Shown here: positions 1 to 12,637 of the stretch, piece after piece
How the letters are laid out: every line of letters starts with the position of its first letter
Numbering within the stretch: the stretch's first letter is position 1
Source: Zygnema cylindricum
Taxonomy: Eukaryota > Streptophyta > Zygnematophyceae > Zygnematales > Zygnemataceae
Assembly (NCBI GenBank): GCA_037447655.1
Contig: JBBHKE010001583.1
Coordinates: forward strand, 38,394 to 102,393
Reading direction: 5' to 3'
Length of the DNA: 64,000 nt
Notes under the pieces: generated by a model
What the model saw: the letters and a program-made list of their open reading frames with translations, nothing else
Database searches by the model: none
Told to the model about the DNA's origin: nothing
Program-made: the position numbers and the translations under genes

Positions 1-450
1 CGTGAGCCATGTCACTTTTTGTCCTTATTTCTTTTTACTGTAATCGTCTATTTGTGGCTTTACATCAGGTGCAAGCTTTTATCCTCCCTTGGTTTGGTAT
101 TGTTGTTATGGATTGTTGGCTTGTTCGTAAACTCCCTCAGAGTGCTCCATCGAGCCCGGGAGGGTTTAAGGGCTTGCTTTTAGTTATGTTTTAACCATAA
201 GAAGTTCGCTTTAAATTGTTTTATTTCTAGTGCGCTACCTGGTTATTGTTCTTGGGCTTGTTATTCCTTCAACGACTTTTATTGGCCCGCCTTATGTAAG
301 GTTTCTTTCGCACTTTTCCCCCTCTAGTTTGCTTCCCCGCACGTATTCGATCACAGAGTTTTCTTGCTTTTCATTTTGTCTTTCGGTTTTTGTTCTCATG
401 TATTCAAATGATTTACCATCACACTTTCTTAGTAAAGTCCAATAATACTC
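1..450 (+). mobile_element. 3' end of a non-LTR retrotransposon (LINE), decayed
   Basis: The frame from base 9 to 194 resembles the extreme C-terminus of the LINE proteins at 27.2-28.9 kb and 36.8-38.4 kb: SFY..., a run like LFVALHQVQAFIL, then VMD and a Pro-rich end. The downstream untranslated part ends with a GATTTACCATC element and TAGTAAAGTCC near 405-441, matching the family tail GATGGTTTACCATC followed by AATAAAGTC at 29.09 kb. The element is cut by the window start, so its length is unknown. The frame is too degenerate to be active. Confidence 0.6.
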
Positions 451-2119
451 TGAGGAGTTATATTTTGCTATGTTTTAGATATGACACATAAATCTGTGTT
501 GATTCTGTCGATTCCTTGTGAGGTAGTTATCAGTAATTTCAAACAAAATCGATTGCTTGTGAAGATTTACCTGTTCACATTACAAGGAGCCCCCTGATTT
601 TTGCTGCTTTTAAAAGTATAAGAAAACATATTACGATAATGTAAAAAATCAAAAGGGTTGAAGGATGAGAAATGAACGCACTATTATCTGAAACAAGAAA
701 ACGAAAATTACCCGTTGTTTCCAGCATGTAAACTGATTGTAAAACTGCATATGAAATGTTCGAATTATGTCAATCATTTGAATACTCCTACCCAAAACCG
801 CTATTAATTTCTTACTCGCGAAAAAACCAAAGGAAAAAAGGACGCCTTCACATGAATGTCAACATGTGGTCTTTATTTTATATCCTTTGTCCCCTTCTTT
901 AAAATATTCCTCCACAAACAGTCACAATCTTCTAGAATTTCTCATATCTCCATAACACATGGTTGTCTTTACGCCCTTGTACTACATGTCTTGTAAGAAT
1001 AAACCCAATTTCTCACATTCTTAAACACTTATTTTAAGCTTTTAGGGTTTTTGTGCCTTTGTATATGTCTTGTAAGACTAAAATCAATTTCTCACAATCA
1101 TAAAACCTATGTTTTATACTATTTCTCCACAAATACTCACTATATTCTATGATGTTTCACGTGTCCACACTCCTTTTAGAGTTTTAGTCCTTTTAGGGTG
1201 CGCTGCCTGTTAACAACCTTTAGGGTTTTTATGCATCTATACATGTCTTGTAGGACAAACATTTCACATTTCTTAACCAGTTTTTCAAATTCCCAAACAC
1301 TTCTACAAACACATCACTATCATTTCTAGCTTCCCTTATTTGTTTTTGGGAAACACTTCTAGCTTTTTGAGTTACTTTTGGCTCTATTATTTCCCAATTT
1401 TGACATACTGTTTTCACTTTTTTGACATTTTTGCGCTGCCTGTTAAAATGACAACCTTTCTTTGTAAACAAACCCATGGGTATCCTTTCCTTTTCAACGG
1501 TACAGCGATAGTTTCAAGGAAAGAAGGGAAAGGACCACCGTGCCCGCCTGCAATCCAAAGACGAACAAAAAAAAAAAAAACGTAAAAAAAATATATATAT
1601 AAATGATATGTAAAGAAGAATAGTTACACCAAATATAACTACTCTCTAATAAAAAATATATCCCTACTCGCACTTCTAATACAAAACGCCATTAAAATCT
1701 CAAATCCTTCTAATCTCAAACCCGTACTTCGTTTTTCAATAATAAAAATACATTATTTTCCATATAATGAAACCAATAAGAGAAAGGGCCATACACTAAG
1801 GTCAACAAGAGTCAACCGAGGAAAACACCCTCGAGTATAAATAGTAAAGGTGATTTGACTTCTGTTTCCAGATGAGACATAAGGGGTATTTCTACCCCAT
1901 TTCCTCCGTTTTCTATCAATGTCTACGGTGGTCATCGTGGCCCGTAAAATAATCCCAGAAAGAATCATATCCTCCAAAATGGAAAAAAGAAATGACAGCG
2001 AGGAGGGAGACCTGCGATATGACGTGACATGACGTGACGTGATACGATGAGACGTGACGAGAAAATAAGGTAAGTTAGATATTGCTTTCAGGTACAACGT
2101 AAAACAGAAAAAGACAATT
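451..2119. repeat. AT-rich intergenic DNA with diverged tandem copies
   Basis: No gene is supported here. Between about 955 and 1290 a block of roughly 80-180 bases recurs three times in diverged form, each copy carrying ACATGTCTTGTAAGA or a close variant followed by an ATTTCTCACATT-type string (near 984, 1064 and 1240). A second short duplicate, GCGCTGCCTGTTAA, occurs near 1200 and 1433. Near 2020-2062 there is a short GACGTGA-type tandem. Reading frames here are short and compositionally biased. Confidence 0.45.
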
Positions 2120-3281
2120 TCACAAGAAAAAAAACGAGAACCACACCCGGAATTGAAAGGTGAAGAGATAATAAAGCGATGGAAACAGAGACAGAGACAG
2201 AGACAGCGAGGGAAACGGACAAAGGAACAAGAAGGACAGAAACCATACAGCAATAGTACAGGCGACCAATCCGGTTCGTTCCCTCCGGTCCGAATTAATG
2301 GAGTGGACGAAGAAATAGATGAAGGCGCCGATCAGCCACGCCAACGGAAAAATAAAGCCAAACAGAAATCTGTGGAAAGAGAGAGAGGAGAGAGGGAGAG
2401 AGAGAGGGAGGGAGGGAGGGAGGGTGGGAGAGAGGGCGGAGGGGGAGGGAGAAAAAGAGGGGTGAAGGGAAAGGATGAGGGAAGATTGCGAGGAAGGGAA
2501 ACGAGAGAGAGAGGAGAGAGGAGTGAGAGAAGGAGAAGGACGAAGAAGATGGCAAGGGAAAGAGAGGGAGAGCGGAAAAAAGTAAAGACTGATAACAACG
2601 ATAAATTGTATTGATAAACAAGAATGATAAGTAACTAAGCAAAACCAACGTAATTACTCACAGGAAATGGTTAGGAAAGGTAAAAAAGGAATACAAATGA
2701 AAGAAAATAGTGCTGAATATGCGTCCAATATAAAGGGTAAAATGGGTAAAACAAGAAAAACAAGGGAAGTAAAGAAAGGAGCCAAATGTTCCAAAAAGAG
2801 AATAAAATAAGGGAGAAATTTGAATTATAGGGATAACCAAGGCAAAAAACAAAACCAAGATCCTGAGGGATAAAAAGGGAAAAAACAGATCTTGCAGAAT
2901 GAAACCAAAACAAAAAAAGGGGCGAAACATTATATTTAAAAGGTATAAAAAGGGAGTCAAAAAATGGTCTGAAAGCAAAAAAGGAGACAAGTTAAATGAA
3001 AGGGGAAAATAGCGGACAAAAGAGGTCAAAAAAAGGTAAAAACGGAGGTGATAAGAAGAGAACATGGGACTAGAAGTGCCAAAAAAAAGGGTACAAAGGG
3101 GGTAAAAAAAAGCTCACAAGAATATTCCCACTCCACATCCGCAGAATGGGAGCCGCTCCAACTGCTCACTCACATAGAAAAATCGAGGGGGGGGAGGGAT
3201 GTAGCCTGAGGGAGAGAGAGCAAGAGAGAGAGGGAGAGAGAGAGGGAGAGAGAAAGAGAGAAAGAGAAAGACAGAGAGAGA

Positions 3282-3312
<31 letters not shown>

Positions 3313-4483
3313 TAAAAAACGTTGTATATTGCAAGAAAAGCCACCAGAACGATAGTGTCAGTCGTAGTTGTCTTAAGCAACCAGGGCACATTACAACCAG
3401 AATAACACTGAGTTTTTCTATTGATCCATAATTACCAAAAACATATAATCAAATGCTTAAAACTTCAAGCCAGGGAAAAAGGAGCATCTGAAATATTACG
3501 ATTCAATCCAATATCGTGGTATGTAATAAGGCTCGGTCTACTACGATTCCCACAGATCGTCACAGTTAATGGTCCAAAAGATGTCTGAACTGTATCCACC
3601 TGCAACATAAACAATATTATAAAACATAAATGAAAGGTTAGATTGTCCATTCAACATCATTGGGAGACAAATTTTGCATGTGAAGAACTCAGACTACATA
3701 TTTAGTTTTATAAGTCACTATGCTATGACCAAACTAAAGACAGGATGGTTCAACAAATTCCACTAGATTCTAACCCTAGATCTAACCGAGGTTCGGAAAG
3801 ACTTCTAAGTCTGTAATAGTATCTCTCAAAGTTCCCAGATTTAGAAAATATAAACCAGAAACGACATCAGACTGCAGTAAATTTTATTCAACTGAAAAAC
3901 TTTACTTTCATTCCACTTCTTACACAACTATCGCAAACATGTTGAGCAGAAAATCATAAGATTCTGAAAAACTAACTGGATCCGTAAATTCTCACTAGTT
4001 CAGTTGAAACGGACTGGCTCCATGAAAGCGGACTGGATCAAAAAAAATCAAACTCTTTAAGCTCTGAGGCATCTCACCTAATCAGCTAACCTGACCTAAC
4101 CAGTCTGGTTAACTGGGCCCAGTTGTTAGGAAACAAAAAACATAGTAAAGGGAGGAGGAGGAGGAGGGAGGAGGAGGGAGGAGGGAGGGAGGGAGGGAGG
4201 GAGGGAGGAGGGAGGGAGGGAGGAGGAGGGAGGAGGGAGGGAGGCAGGCCTATACCTCATATTGGCAAGCTATGGCAGATCCTCTGTCAGCCCCAGAGCT
4301 TTCGCTGCTCCTGCTGCTCCCCCGGCTCTCCTCCGTCTCCTCCCTCCCGCTCACACTCCCCCCGCTCTCCCTCCCGTCGTCCGAGTCCGAACTCTCGGCC
4401 TCCATCTCCGCCTCCCCCCACAGCCACTTCGCCAGCCCGCTGATCCGCGCATCGTCCAACGCTGCAGGCGCTCCACGTGTCAT
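2120..4483 (-). CDS. Chimeric gene model: acidic N-terminus + NDR-family exon + L18a-like membrane domain
   Basis: Four exons join in phase: 4483-4256, 3599-3500, 3205-3118 and 2369-2120 (stop), 666 nt or 221 residues. Exon 1 starts at the ATG at 4483 and encodes a Ser/Glu/Asp-rich stretch. Exon 2 reads SFGPLTVTICGN then LITYHDIGLN, the hallmark start of the NDR (N-myc downstream-regulated) alpha/beta-hydrolase-like family. Exons 3-4 read LERLPFCGCGVG, FPLAWLIGAF and ERTGLVACTIA, which matches plant 60S ribosomal protein L18a-like membrane proteins (not ribosomal L18a itself): a PFCG motif and two hydrophobic helices around a DxRER loop. Phases are 0, 1 and 2 at successive junctions and all agree. 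The rest of the NDR fold is missing. The alternative is two gene fragments that are not really co-spliced. The last exon could also end at a donor near 2249 or 2244. Confidence 0.5.
2172..2545. repeat. GA-rich low-complexity tract
   Basis: The plus strand carries CAGAGA runs (2174-2208) and then GAGAGA/GGGAGG runs from about 2378 to 2545. Long frames on both strands here are artefacts of the repeat, apart from the L18a-like exon that ends within its left edge. Confidence 0.8.
3203..3312. repeat. (GA)n microsatellite directly upstream of a minus-strand acceptor
   Basis: About 105 bases of GA repeat on the plus strand, which reads as a CT tract on the minus strand. It ends in CCTCAG at 3211-3206 on the minus strand, immediately before the L18a-like exon 3205-3118, so the microsatellite serves as the polypyrimidine tract of that 3' splice site. 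Confidence 0.8.
4138..4247. repeat. GGA/GGGA purine microsatellite
   Basis: Almost pure purine, built from GGAGGAG and GGGAGGGA units. It lies in the first intron of the NDR/L18a gene model just past the exon 1 donor at 4255. Confidence 0.85.
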
Positions 4484-4499
4484 TATGCGCCCTAGAAAT

Positions 4500-7400
4500 G
4501 TACTTCTCTCCGGGCAGCAGGGAGACGAGCGGGAGCTTGAGGGAGAGAGAGGCAAATTAAGGGTGACTGGCAGGGAAGCGGAAAAAGCGTTGGAACCATG
4601 CGGAAATGTCGATGGACGAATCAAAATCATCGACCTCTGTTTCGCACGTGTAAAATATAGCACGGATTCGTGGATTCCAAGTATGTGCAACCAAAACTTG
4701 ATAGAAATTGCCGACCTCGGCAGGCGGAGTGCGCAGCTGTGTCAGACGGTGCGAATTTGAAGGGACTGTCACCGCGCAGGTCTGACAAGCCGGCCGTCTA
4801 GATGCCAGAGTCTAGACGGTACAGTCCTGTGTTTCGGGCGGCCCAACGATTGCCGTCAGCTTTCAAAACTGTACGTCTAGCTGTCAGCGATGCACATCCG
4901 GCCGTCCATTTCATAACCTTGCAGCGAAGTGCGTCAACGACAGTGTCTGTACGGTTGCCGGCGGCCAAACCAGCAGCTATCTCCAAATTTCCAGGCCCCA
5001 AAGTCGGGGAGAAGCCAAAACTCATACGTGGAGACGTCGGACAGTCTGACTACGTGTCGTCCATTCAAAGCGCGGCGTCTGGCGACAAAACGGGCGCTGG
5101 CTCTCCCGGATCTCCGTCCTTGAAAAGCACACCTCACAATCCGCCGAACCGAATTCGCCGGACTTTCCACAAAGCCAGAAGCTCACAGGTACGGAATTGT
5201 TTCTTTACCGTACATCGACAGCTTTAAGGTCAACACTCGTACGGTTAAACTTTAATGAACGGTAACCATTTATACCCGGTCCTTTCATTGGTCGTCTGGC
5301 TGAGGTCAAACGCCATGGCGCGAGGCAGTAAATCGGCGCCGCAGGATTCTGGCGTCACAAAACGACAGTACATCGCGAATCGTTATTAGTGTCAAATTTT
5401 AAATAGTGTTGATGAAAATATACCGTCATTGATGCTAATTAGTGCCAAGTTCCATCAGACGAAAACTGGGGTAGTTTACAGAAATCCTCGACAATCCGTA
5501 CCATAACGTACCGTTTATTTTGTTTTTATACGAAAACTTACATTACAGAGAATCTTGCCAATACTCTCCGAAGATCTGGGAGGCAATACTGACCGTGGGA
5601 TGTTCATCCGCGAAGCGTTCTCTTCATTTTTTTCTGTAACTGCCAACGTAGGTGGGTTGGCAGATACTGGAAATAATTAATAGTGACACGCTGGACGAAA
5701 AGGCTACGTGTCACGATGCAAAACCAACGAAATTTGACGAAATTTGTACATGGTATGTACTTTTCAAAATGCAACTGAAAACTAAAAAAGTAATCGCGAA
5801 ATGGTCCTTCGTCGCGCAATTTTTTTCGTCACACTATTTCCAGCAAAGAATTTTCGTCATGTTCGAAAACAGGAATCCAAAAAATGAGCTAGCGTAAAAG
5901 ACTGGCGTTTGCAGAAATTACAAATATTTTGTCGTTTTATGACTTGTTACGCAGGTACATGGTACGAAAGTGAAGATTTGAAGCATAGTTCAAAAGTAGG
6001 TGAAAGTAGGCCCATACAATATGCCTATTGTATGCAAAACATACAATATGACCTTAAGACCCATATTGTATTCGGACCTATTCGGACCAAAATTTTGACC
6101 AATTAAAACATTCAGACGAAAAATATTTTTTTACACCGTCAGATTCGGACGGATCGGACGGTCTCTGATAAAAGTAGTGACCTAAGAAGATCACATGAAA
6201 ATCCCATAACACAACTTACGCTAAAGTCGCCGACCAAAGGGCTACCATAAAACGCCTACTTTTGAACTATGCTTTTAAGTAAAATTTGTCGGTGTGAAGA
6301 TTTTTAAAAGATTTTTAATATCCGGTCAAAACCCACGTGGTGCCCCTCAATGTATAACACGTGGATTACAGACTCTACGTGATGGAACATCGACTCAATT
6401 AACCCAGCCCGTAGAGTTAGCCGTACTATTACAGAAACGACTGATGGAACTTGACCCTTAAGAATTTGAAAAAAAAAAAAAAGTTTATGTTAATTTCGGC
6501 GTTGACGCTAATTTGGGAACAGCGAAAAAGGAATATACTCCGTACGAGTATATACATTAATATATGTAATGTTAAAAAATGTACGACGCCGCCAAATGAA
6601 GTATCCGTACCGGTCAGACTAACTTACGGCGTTTACGTGTCAACGCTAGACCGTGAAGCGTAAAATTTAATCCCATATTTTTTATGTTTAACGCTTACGG
6701 AAGGGACGATTACACCACGCCGTATCTTCGTGTAAGTTCGACGTATGTCCGTTGTTCCGTTCGTTTATCTCGTGTGTATTGTAATAACGTCACTTTTGGG
6801 TAGTTTTATTAGAGTTAAGTATGCTAATATGTGTCTTAATTGTAATAAGTGTGCTCCCTCTTACATTTTTAAGAGTTGTAACCTGTATTAGCGTCATTGT
6901 TGTCCTGTATTAGAGTAAACGTTTACACTAAAATGAAACAAAAAGTACATACTAACCTACCAAATAATCTTTGACGTAACTTAATTGGTCGCCCAAAATT
7001 ACACGTGTCTAATTTTTTATCCACGCAAACAAAATGGCTTTTTTACGATTCAACAAGACACGCTTACCTTACCCGCATCCTTTCCAAGAAAGATCCGTAC
7101 ATTCAATGAGCTGCCATGTTTTCCCACGCCTCTTCCATGAAAAACGTCCATGGTCAACCACATGAACACCCCCACGCTAAAAACTGACACAAAATTTAAA
7201 ACTTTCCCGCTAGCATCGTCTCGTTTTTATAAACGGCGTAATATTTTATCGTTGCAAGTCCCATTTTCTGTGAAAACGACGGAAAAAAACCCTTACTTGA
7301 ACACATGGGGACACACCCTAAGAAAGCTTCTTTGCATGTCTCACACGATTTTTGCACTAGGGAGAGTACACTTTTTTTTTTTTGCCCGTCATGCGCATGT

Positions 7401-7980
7401 ACGTAAAAAAAATTGCAAGGGGTCTCGGACCTCCACTTTTAGGACCTTTACAGGACAGATTTTTCTCGTCATTTACCGTCGTGTCCTGTCCCTAGTTTAG
7501 CATGGTGTCTACAAATGGTTGTAGCGTGCGCCGTACATGTGCTTATGGTACCCATTCGGGAGCAGTGAAATGTTCGTTAAATGTTTGGGAAACGTGTGGC
7601 TGACCTCCACATTGCGCTCGACGGGTCGAGGAGGCACCGCAGTGAATCGAATCGAATATTATTTTTCATCGACGGCCGAAAGCGTTCCGCATTGACGGTC
7701 TCAATAAATACGGGTTCTTCGGGCCCCGTACCGGAATTGTCGTGTAGGCCGTACAGTCTTAAAAGCGCGTGGGTTGGTTGGCGGTCTCAATTTTGGTTTC
7801 TAGCGATGCTGCATCAGCGAGCGTATCGAACAAAATAAAATTTGATTCTGCCCGTTGTAAGACGGCTCGTCCATTTCACTCTTTTCGAATTAATCGGATA
7901 AGCCGGTTCGGTGCCAACTTTACCGTGCAAGTAGTCAAGAGGATTCTCGAACACCTTTCTTAAGGATTCACACTCAGCTC
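4500..7980. other. Intergenic, repeat-derived DNA
   Basis: No protein family is recognisable. From 4750 to 5240 the sequence is GC-richer and full of CGTACGG and CCGTC/GACGG words, then becomes AT-rich. A short palindromic arrangement (CCATACAATATG and CATATTGTA) lies near 6012-6070. The stretch 7230-7445 shares two blocks with 25.28-25.76 kb, one of them inverted, so it belongs to a dispersed repeat family. The open frames at 7150-7500 and 7581-7838 look accidental. Confidence 0.4.
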
Positions 7981-7989
7981 GTTTACTTC

Positions 7990-10805
7990 CCTCTTGGTGA
8001 GCTAATTGGTCCGCTTCAGTCGCCTCCCTTCTTTTAGCTATTTCACCCTCTATTTAGCCACAAATTGCGTGTTCCCTTGCCCACAAGCCAACGCTCTTTC
8101 CCGAGTGTTGCTATTTAACCCTTTTCCCACAACATTTTCAACATCTTTGTCGAATACCAAGGGGGAGATTTTAAAGAAAATTTGGCCCTTCCACCCTCGC
8201 GTGCGAGAACACTCTCACTCGCTATCCATATGGCCCCTTCCAAGCGGCGATCGTCGCCATCTTTTGCAATTGCTACATCCTACTGATGCTGCCTGTGAAG
8301 AAATCCTTCAGTTTGTAGAGGTACTTGATTCTCTCGAATCGTTCGACTCGGAGCGCAAGTCATTTACTAAAGCCTTGATTCGATCTCCTCGTATTCCCAT
8401 GGGAGGCCTATCTTGCATCGGCTATGAACTCCTTCGTGATGTACTTTTTACTTCGTGAACTCTCAAGGTTTTGGTATTATCATTAAATTGGCTTTTGAGA
8501 TGGCTCGAGGCCACTTTCACACCACGTAATTCTTCTATTCGTTGCGACACGTCTTGTAGATGTTCCCAAGTCTGGGGAATTCGTCCTATCGCTATTGCCC
8601 AAGTCTTGTACCGCTTAGTCGCTCGAGCTATGTGGATTCAACTTCAATGGGTAATGCATGTCCGTTTCTCACCACATCATTGCAAGGCGGTTGTTCGTAG
8701 CCGTGGGGCACTTTTGGATCTTCATCCGGTTTGGGTTGTCTTTTACGTGGATGTTGTCGACGCCCTCAACACAATCACCGTAATGCTTTCTTTCGCGAAT
8801 TGAGGCATGCTCCATCACCCATCAACAAAATTTAATTCTCGTTCTAACTCCAACATCTTTCCTTTTGGCAAATCTTTGGGATGCTGCCACCTCAAAGTCA
8901 GCGATTGGCAATCGTCAAGGTGATAATTTATGGGTTCCTATTGTTCCATCGGCCCAAAAAAAATCACGAGACTTTGCTAAGGCTTTCACTAGTTGTTTTT
9001 CTCTTTCGATTATGGATGAGACTTATATTGTAGATCCGCAAGACTACGTTTCATCTGCCTTTACAATTTTGCGGTGTAACTATTTAAGATCGGTTAACCC
9101 AACTATTTGTGTGGCTTGGTGCACACAAGGTTTACCTTCCGACTTCCCCGTCCCTATGGATTTTTGAATTGCGTACCAAGTGGAGGGTAATAAAGTTGTA
9201 TGGTCCTATATTTTTGCCCTATCCTTTGTGATTCAAATTGTTACGGGTGCTTTGTTGGAGGACCTCTCGCACTCAAATGACCTTCCTAAACTCTCCGAAT
9301 CCTAAGTGACATTTGTAATTAGCGCACGTTGTTTTTGCTCATCCTTCTCCCTTTCTCGCCCGAACATCACCACCAACGACTCCATTTTTGTCTTCTCTTA
9401 ACGACTTCGACCACAAATGTTTTAGCGTGCACCACCACCTCGTTGGGCATAGGATTTTTTATCGGCCGGAGGGCTCATTTGCACGCCAACAAGCCAGACT
9501 CTCAAGTAATGTCGATTTAGGTTTCGTTATGTTGGGTAGAGTTGTTGCGCCGTCAATTTTGGTAATTGGGCTTCGGGGGAAAGTAACATCACGTCTCGTT
9601 TTATATTGGATGATGTCCCCATTCTACCCAGATCGTCAATAAAATGGCGAAAAACCTATCCCCTTTTTATGAGGCACTTCTATCTGCTCATGCTCTTGTA
9701 TCGCCTAATGCACGAAACTTGAATCCACCGTCTCCAACTCTTATTGTCGGCAACATCTTTTGTATGCAACATATTTGAGGAACTCAAAGTCGTTGAGTTC
9801 CATACTCTCTTAAACAAATTACCTTTTGCTCTATCGCTTGCTTGTTCGCGTTCGTGTTCCGGGTAAGGGGTTGGTGTGGTTGCAAGCCACACCAATTTTT
9901 TTGACACTTCATTTAACGTTCGACTGATACACATTTGCTGTACGCCTTCGTTTCGGTTTGCCTCACCCTCCGCTTCTTGGGCGCCCTTGTTAAGTTTGCA
10001 ACCAACTTATTGATTCGGACGGGGTCCATCTACTTCGTTGCTCACACGGGGAGATGGCACTAATGCTCATGATTTTGTTTGCAATTTAATTGCTACAATT
10101 GGTGACGAAACAGGTTGTACTCTAGTTGTCTTCGAAGTCCTTGGACTGACTTGGTTTTTCTCCATGTGGTTGGGAGGACCTTGGATGATGTTGTCATCAT
10201 GGATCCGATTGGAACCCACGTTTCTTCTTGGTAGCATTGCATACGAGCGTTGTCGCTCGAGATACAGAAGGCTTTTATTTTGCTCACCGAGACCCAACGG
10301 ATCAGTTTGTCCCATTTGTTGCAAAAAATTTATGCTCTTTGGCTAAGTCTTATGATAATTTTCTTCGCAACTTCGCTAAAAAAACATTTGAATTCAGGGG
10401 TCTTGGTTGTCCTCTTCATTGTTTATCATTGCTTTTTACCGTCAACATGCATTAGTTGCATTTCAATGAGCGCAAGCCGCTGCTTGTCTATGGTGAAGCA
10501 GAGTGGCGGATGATTGACGGGGCCTCCCAGATCTTCCTCCAATGGATTTGGTCCACATCCATGACCTTCAAGGGTGTGAACTTCTGCTAGATAGGGTTTC
10601 GGGGTGTCATGTACTTTAGAATTCCCCTTTGTTTGTAGTCACCTTCGGTAGGTTTGTTTGGTTTTGGCAGTTCTATTGTAGTTAGATTTGACTTCTTCAT
10701 TTTTGTTCTTTGCCTTAGTCTCTTTTGGATGTTGTAGTCTTCGAATGCTATTTGATCTTGTTTTTACCCACTATACCTCGATGGTTTTTTCCATCCCACT
10801 TCTTG
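7990..10805 (+). mobile_element. Heavily decayed LINE, reverse-transcriptase side to 3' tail
   Basis: Fragments of a LINE polyprotein appear in shifting frames with many stops. Near 8290-8360 is DAACEEILQFVEVLDSLESF; a matching EEILPFVEDHDPLESFDLE appears on the minus strand at 29.1-29.3 kb. Near 8735-8790 is FYVDVVDALNTI, resembling reverse-transcriptase motif A. Around 9950-10080 are the conserved Leu-Pro-His-Pro-Pro and His-Leu/Leu-Arg segments seen in the better copies. The element ends near 10775-10800 with CTCGATGGTTTTTTCCATC, the hairpin tail of subtype B of this family. It is an old, inactive copy. Confidence 0.6.
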
Positions 10806-11529
10806 CCAGAAAGTTTTACCTGTTGTTTTATTGAACTGTCAGCTAGGTCATGGCCGTGGACAAATTATACAAACTAGGACAGAAAGCTGCACGAAGTTGT
10901 ACAGTTTCTTGTGAATATCGCGTAATGGCACACAAAGGTTTAACGTTCACTGACGACAAGGATTTCTAAGGGCAGTTCTGTGGCAGTTTAGCGAGAACAA
11001 GGAAAGGTCTACTTTGAAACAGAAACAGTACTGACTTCAACATCTGTACAAACATCGATCATAATGAACATGCAAAGTTGAAATCGTTTCGGGAAAGATG
11101 ACACTTTGGGCTATGATAAAAGGCCTGACATCTATATCAAAGAATAATAAAACTTTTCTGGCAAGACTTCGAGAAAAATAGCAGATGGTACTGTTCAGCT
11201 TGGCCTTGCATTTAAAATTTAAAAGTACTTTATTAAATGGGACGAATGCAATTTATGCAAACTTAGAAAACTGGGATGTGAATTTGCATTTGGCACATTA
11301 TTGGCTAACCAATTTCTTTTTTGATATGCAATCGTTTCTCTGATCTCTTTCCTGTTTTTGGCATCTGGCACATAGTTAACTTTTTGAAACAAACACCTGT
11401 CTATTTTTGTATTATTTCCGCCATTTTTTTTTCTGATCCCAGAAATGAGTGGGGCTAATGTCGAATATGGGAAATGAGTAAGGTGTTGGCCTTGCCAACT
11501 ATTTGCCACTATTTGATGTGTTCATGTTG
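10806..11529. other. Intergenic, nothing recognisable
   Basis: AT-rich sequence without a supportable gene. A 96-codon minus-strand frame at 11219-11509 has no recognisable motif and no splice context. Confidence 0.4.
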
Positions 11530-11660
11530 CTTTTCTTTATTATTATTATTTTTTTTTTGTTTACTCTGCTTTTAGTTTTTCTGTTTTGGCCATGCAACCC
11601 CTTTTGTGCCCCTGGACTCAGATGATTCACCATTGCGCTTTTCAATTCCATCTGCCTCCC
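11530..11660 (+). mobile_element. Solo 3' tail of the LINE family
   Basis: From about 11570 the plus strand reads CTGTTTTGGCCATGCAACCC, then GGACTCAGATGATTCACCAT. This is the same 3' untranslated string that ends the LINE copies at 29.1 kb (plus) and 36.6 kb (minus). No coding part precedes it. A T-rich stretch lies just upstream. Confidence 0.6.
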
Positions 11661-12637
11661 ACCCTAAGTGCAGAGGTTTTGCAACTCCAGCCGGGATTTC
11701 CAAAGTTATCTTCCTTGTCTTCCAAAACCTCAAGGTTAAAAAGGAAGAATTCATCACAGTTTCAATCAAGATGAAACTATAATTAATATTATTATTCAAC
11801 CCTCCTCTCTCCCCCTTCTTTTCAAATTGTTTAAGATTGACTTCATATGATACAAGTGGCGAAAAGGCGTTAAGTGAGACAATTGCCCTCAAACTATAAC
11901 TGGGAAGTTTCACAGATTTTCTTTCGATTTTTTTTTTATCAAATATTTTCGACGAAACTCGAAACACTCTGTCAGCATTTAATTTTTTTGACAAAAAATC
12001 ACCATCCTGCATTCGAAGGTAGACTAAAGTACATAAAGTTACCCAAAAAACTGTCCGAATCGTACCGTCTCCTGTCTGAACTAAGGTTCAAATTTCAATA
12101 GTATAATGACCCTATTATTCACCGTATACAGCATGAAAAAATACCCCAAAAAAGTACAAATTGTACGGTATACCCTCAGAACAAGGGTACAACTCCAATA
12201 GAGTAATTATTATTCCCTAATATTATTCACACCACGTAACAGGCGAGATCACAATGAAAAGTCAAACACGACAGGAATAGGAATAGGAATAGGAATAGAA
12301 TAGGGATTAGGAATGCTTTATATCTAACAGATCCATAGTCAACCGCCTCCTACTACTGCTTCAACATTTGCAGAGGGAAAAATGTCCGATAACAATGATA
12401 GGATGTAGAGTTCTCAATAATATTTTTACCAACGATATCCATATGCGGAAGATGACTATTTTAAAGGGCTTTAGATACTTTAGAAATACACGGTCAAAGT
12501 CGACTGAACCGAGACCTGACTAGTTTAATCTTACAAGACTTTCATCCTTTCTGCAGCAACTTGCAAAAAAAGTACAGGCTATAAACCAGCTGTATAAGCT
12601 TTTCCTTCAAAGAAATGCATCTAGAAAAGATATCAAA
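11661..12637. other. Intergenic / 3' flank of the SUA-like gene
   Basis: No gene is supported. A small AATAGG hexamer repeat of about five units is at 12274-12310. The last few hundred bases before 12638 are probably the 3' untranslated region of the minus-strand splicing-factor gene. Confidence 0.4.

Noticed and set aside
2153-2648. Overlapping long frames on both strands
   Set aside because: GA/CT low complexity produces frames on every strand. Only the L18a-like exon at 2369-2120 has recognisable motifs.
2120-3205. Calling the gene ribosomal protein L18a
   Set aside because: The motifs (PFCG, two hydrophobic helices, DxRER, ACTIA) belong to the L18a-like membrane protein family, which shares the name but is not the ribosomal subunit.
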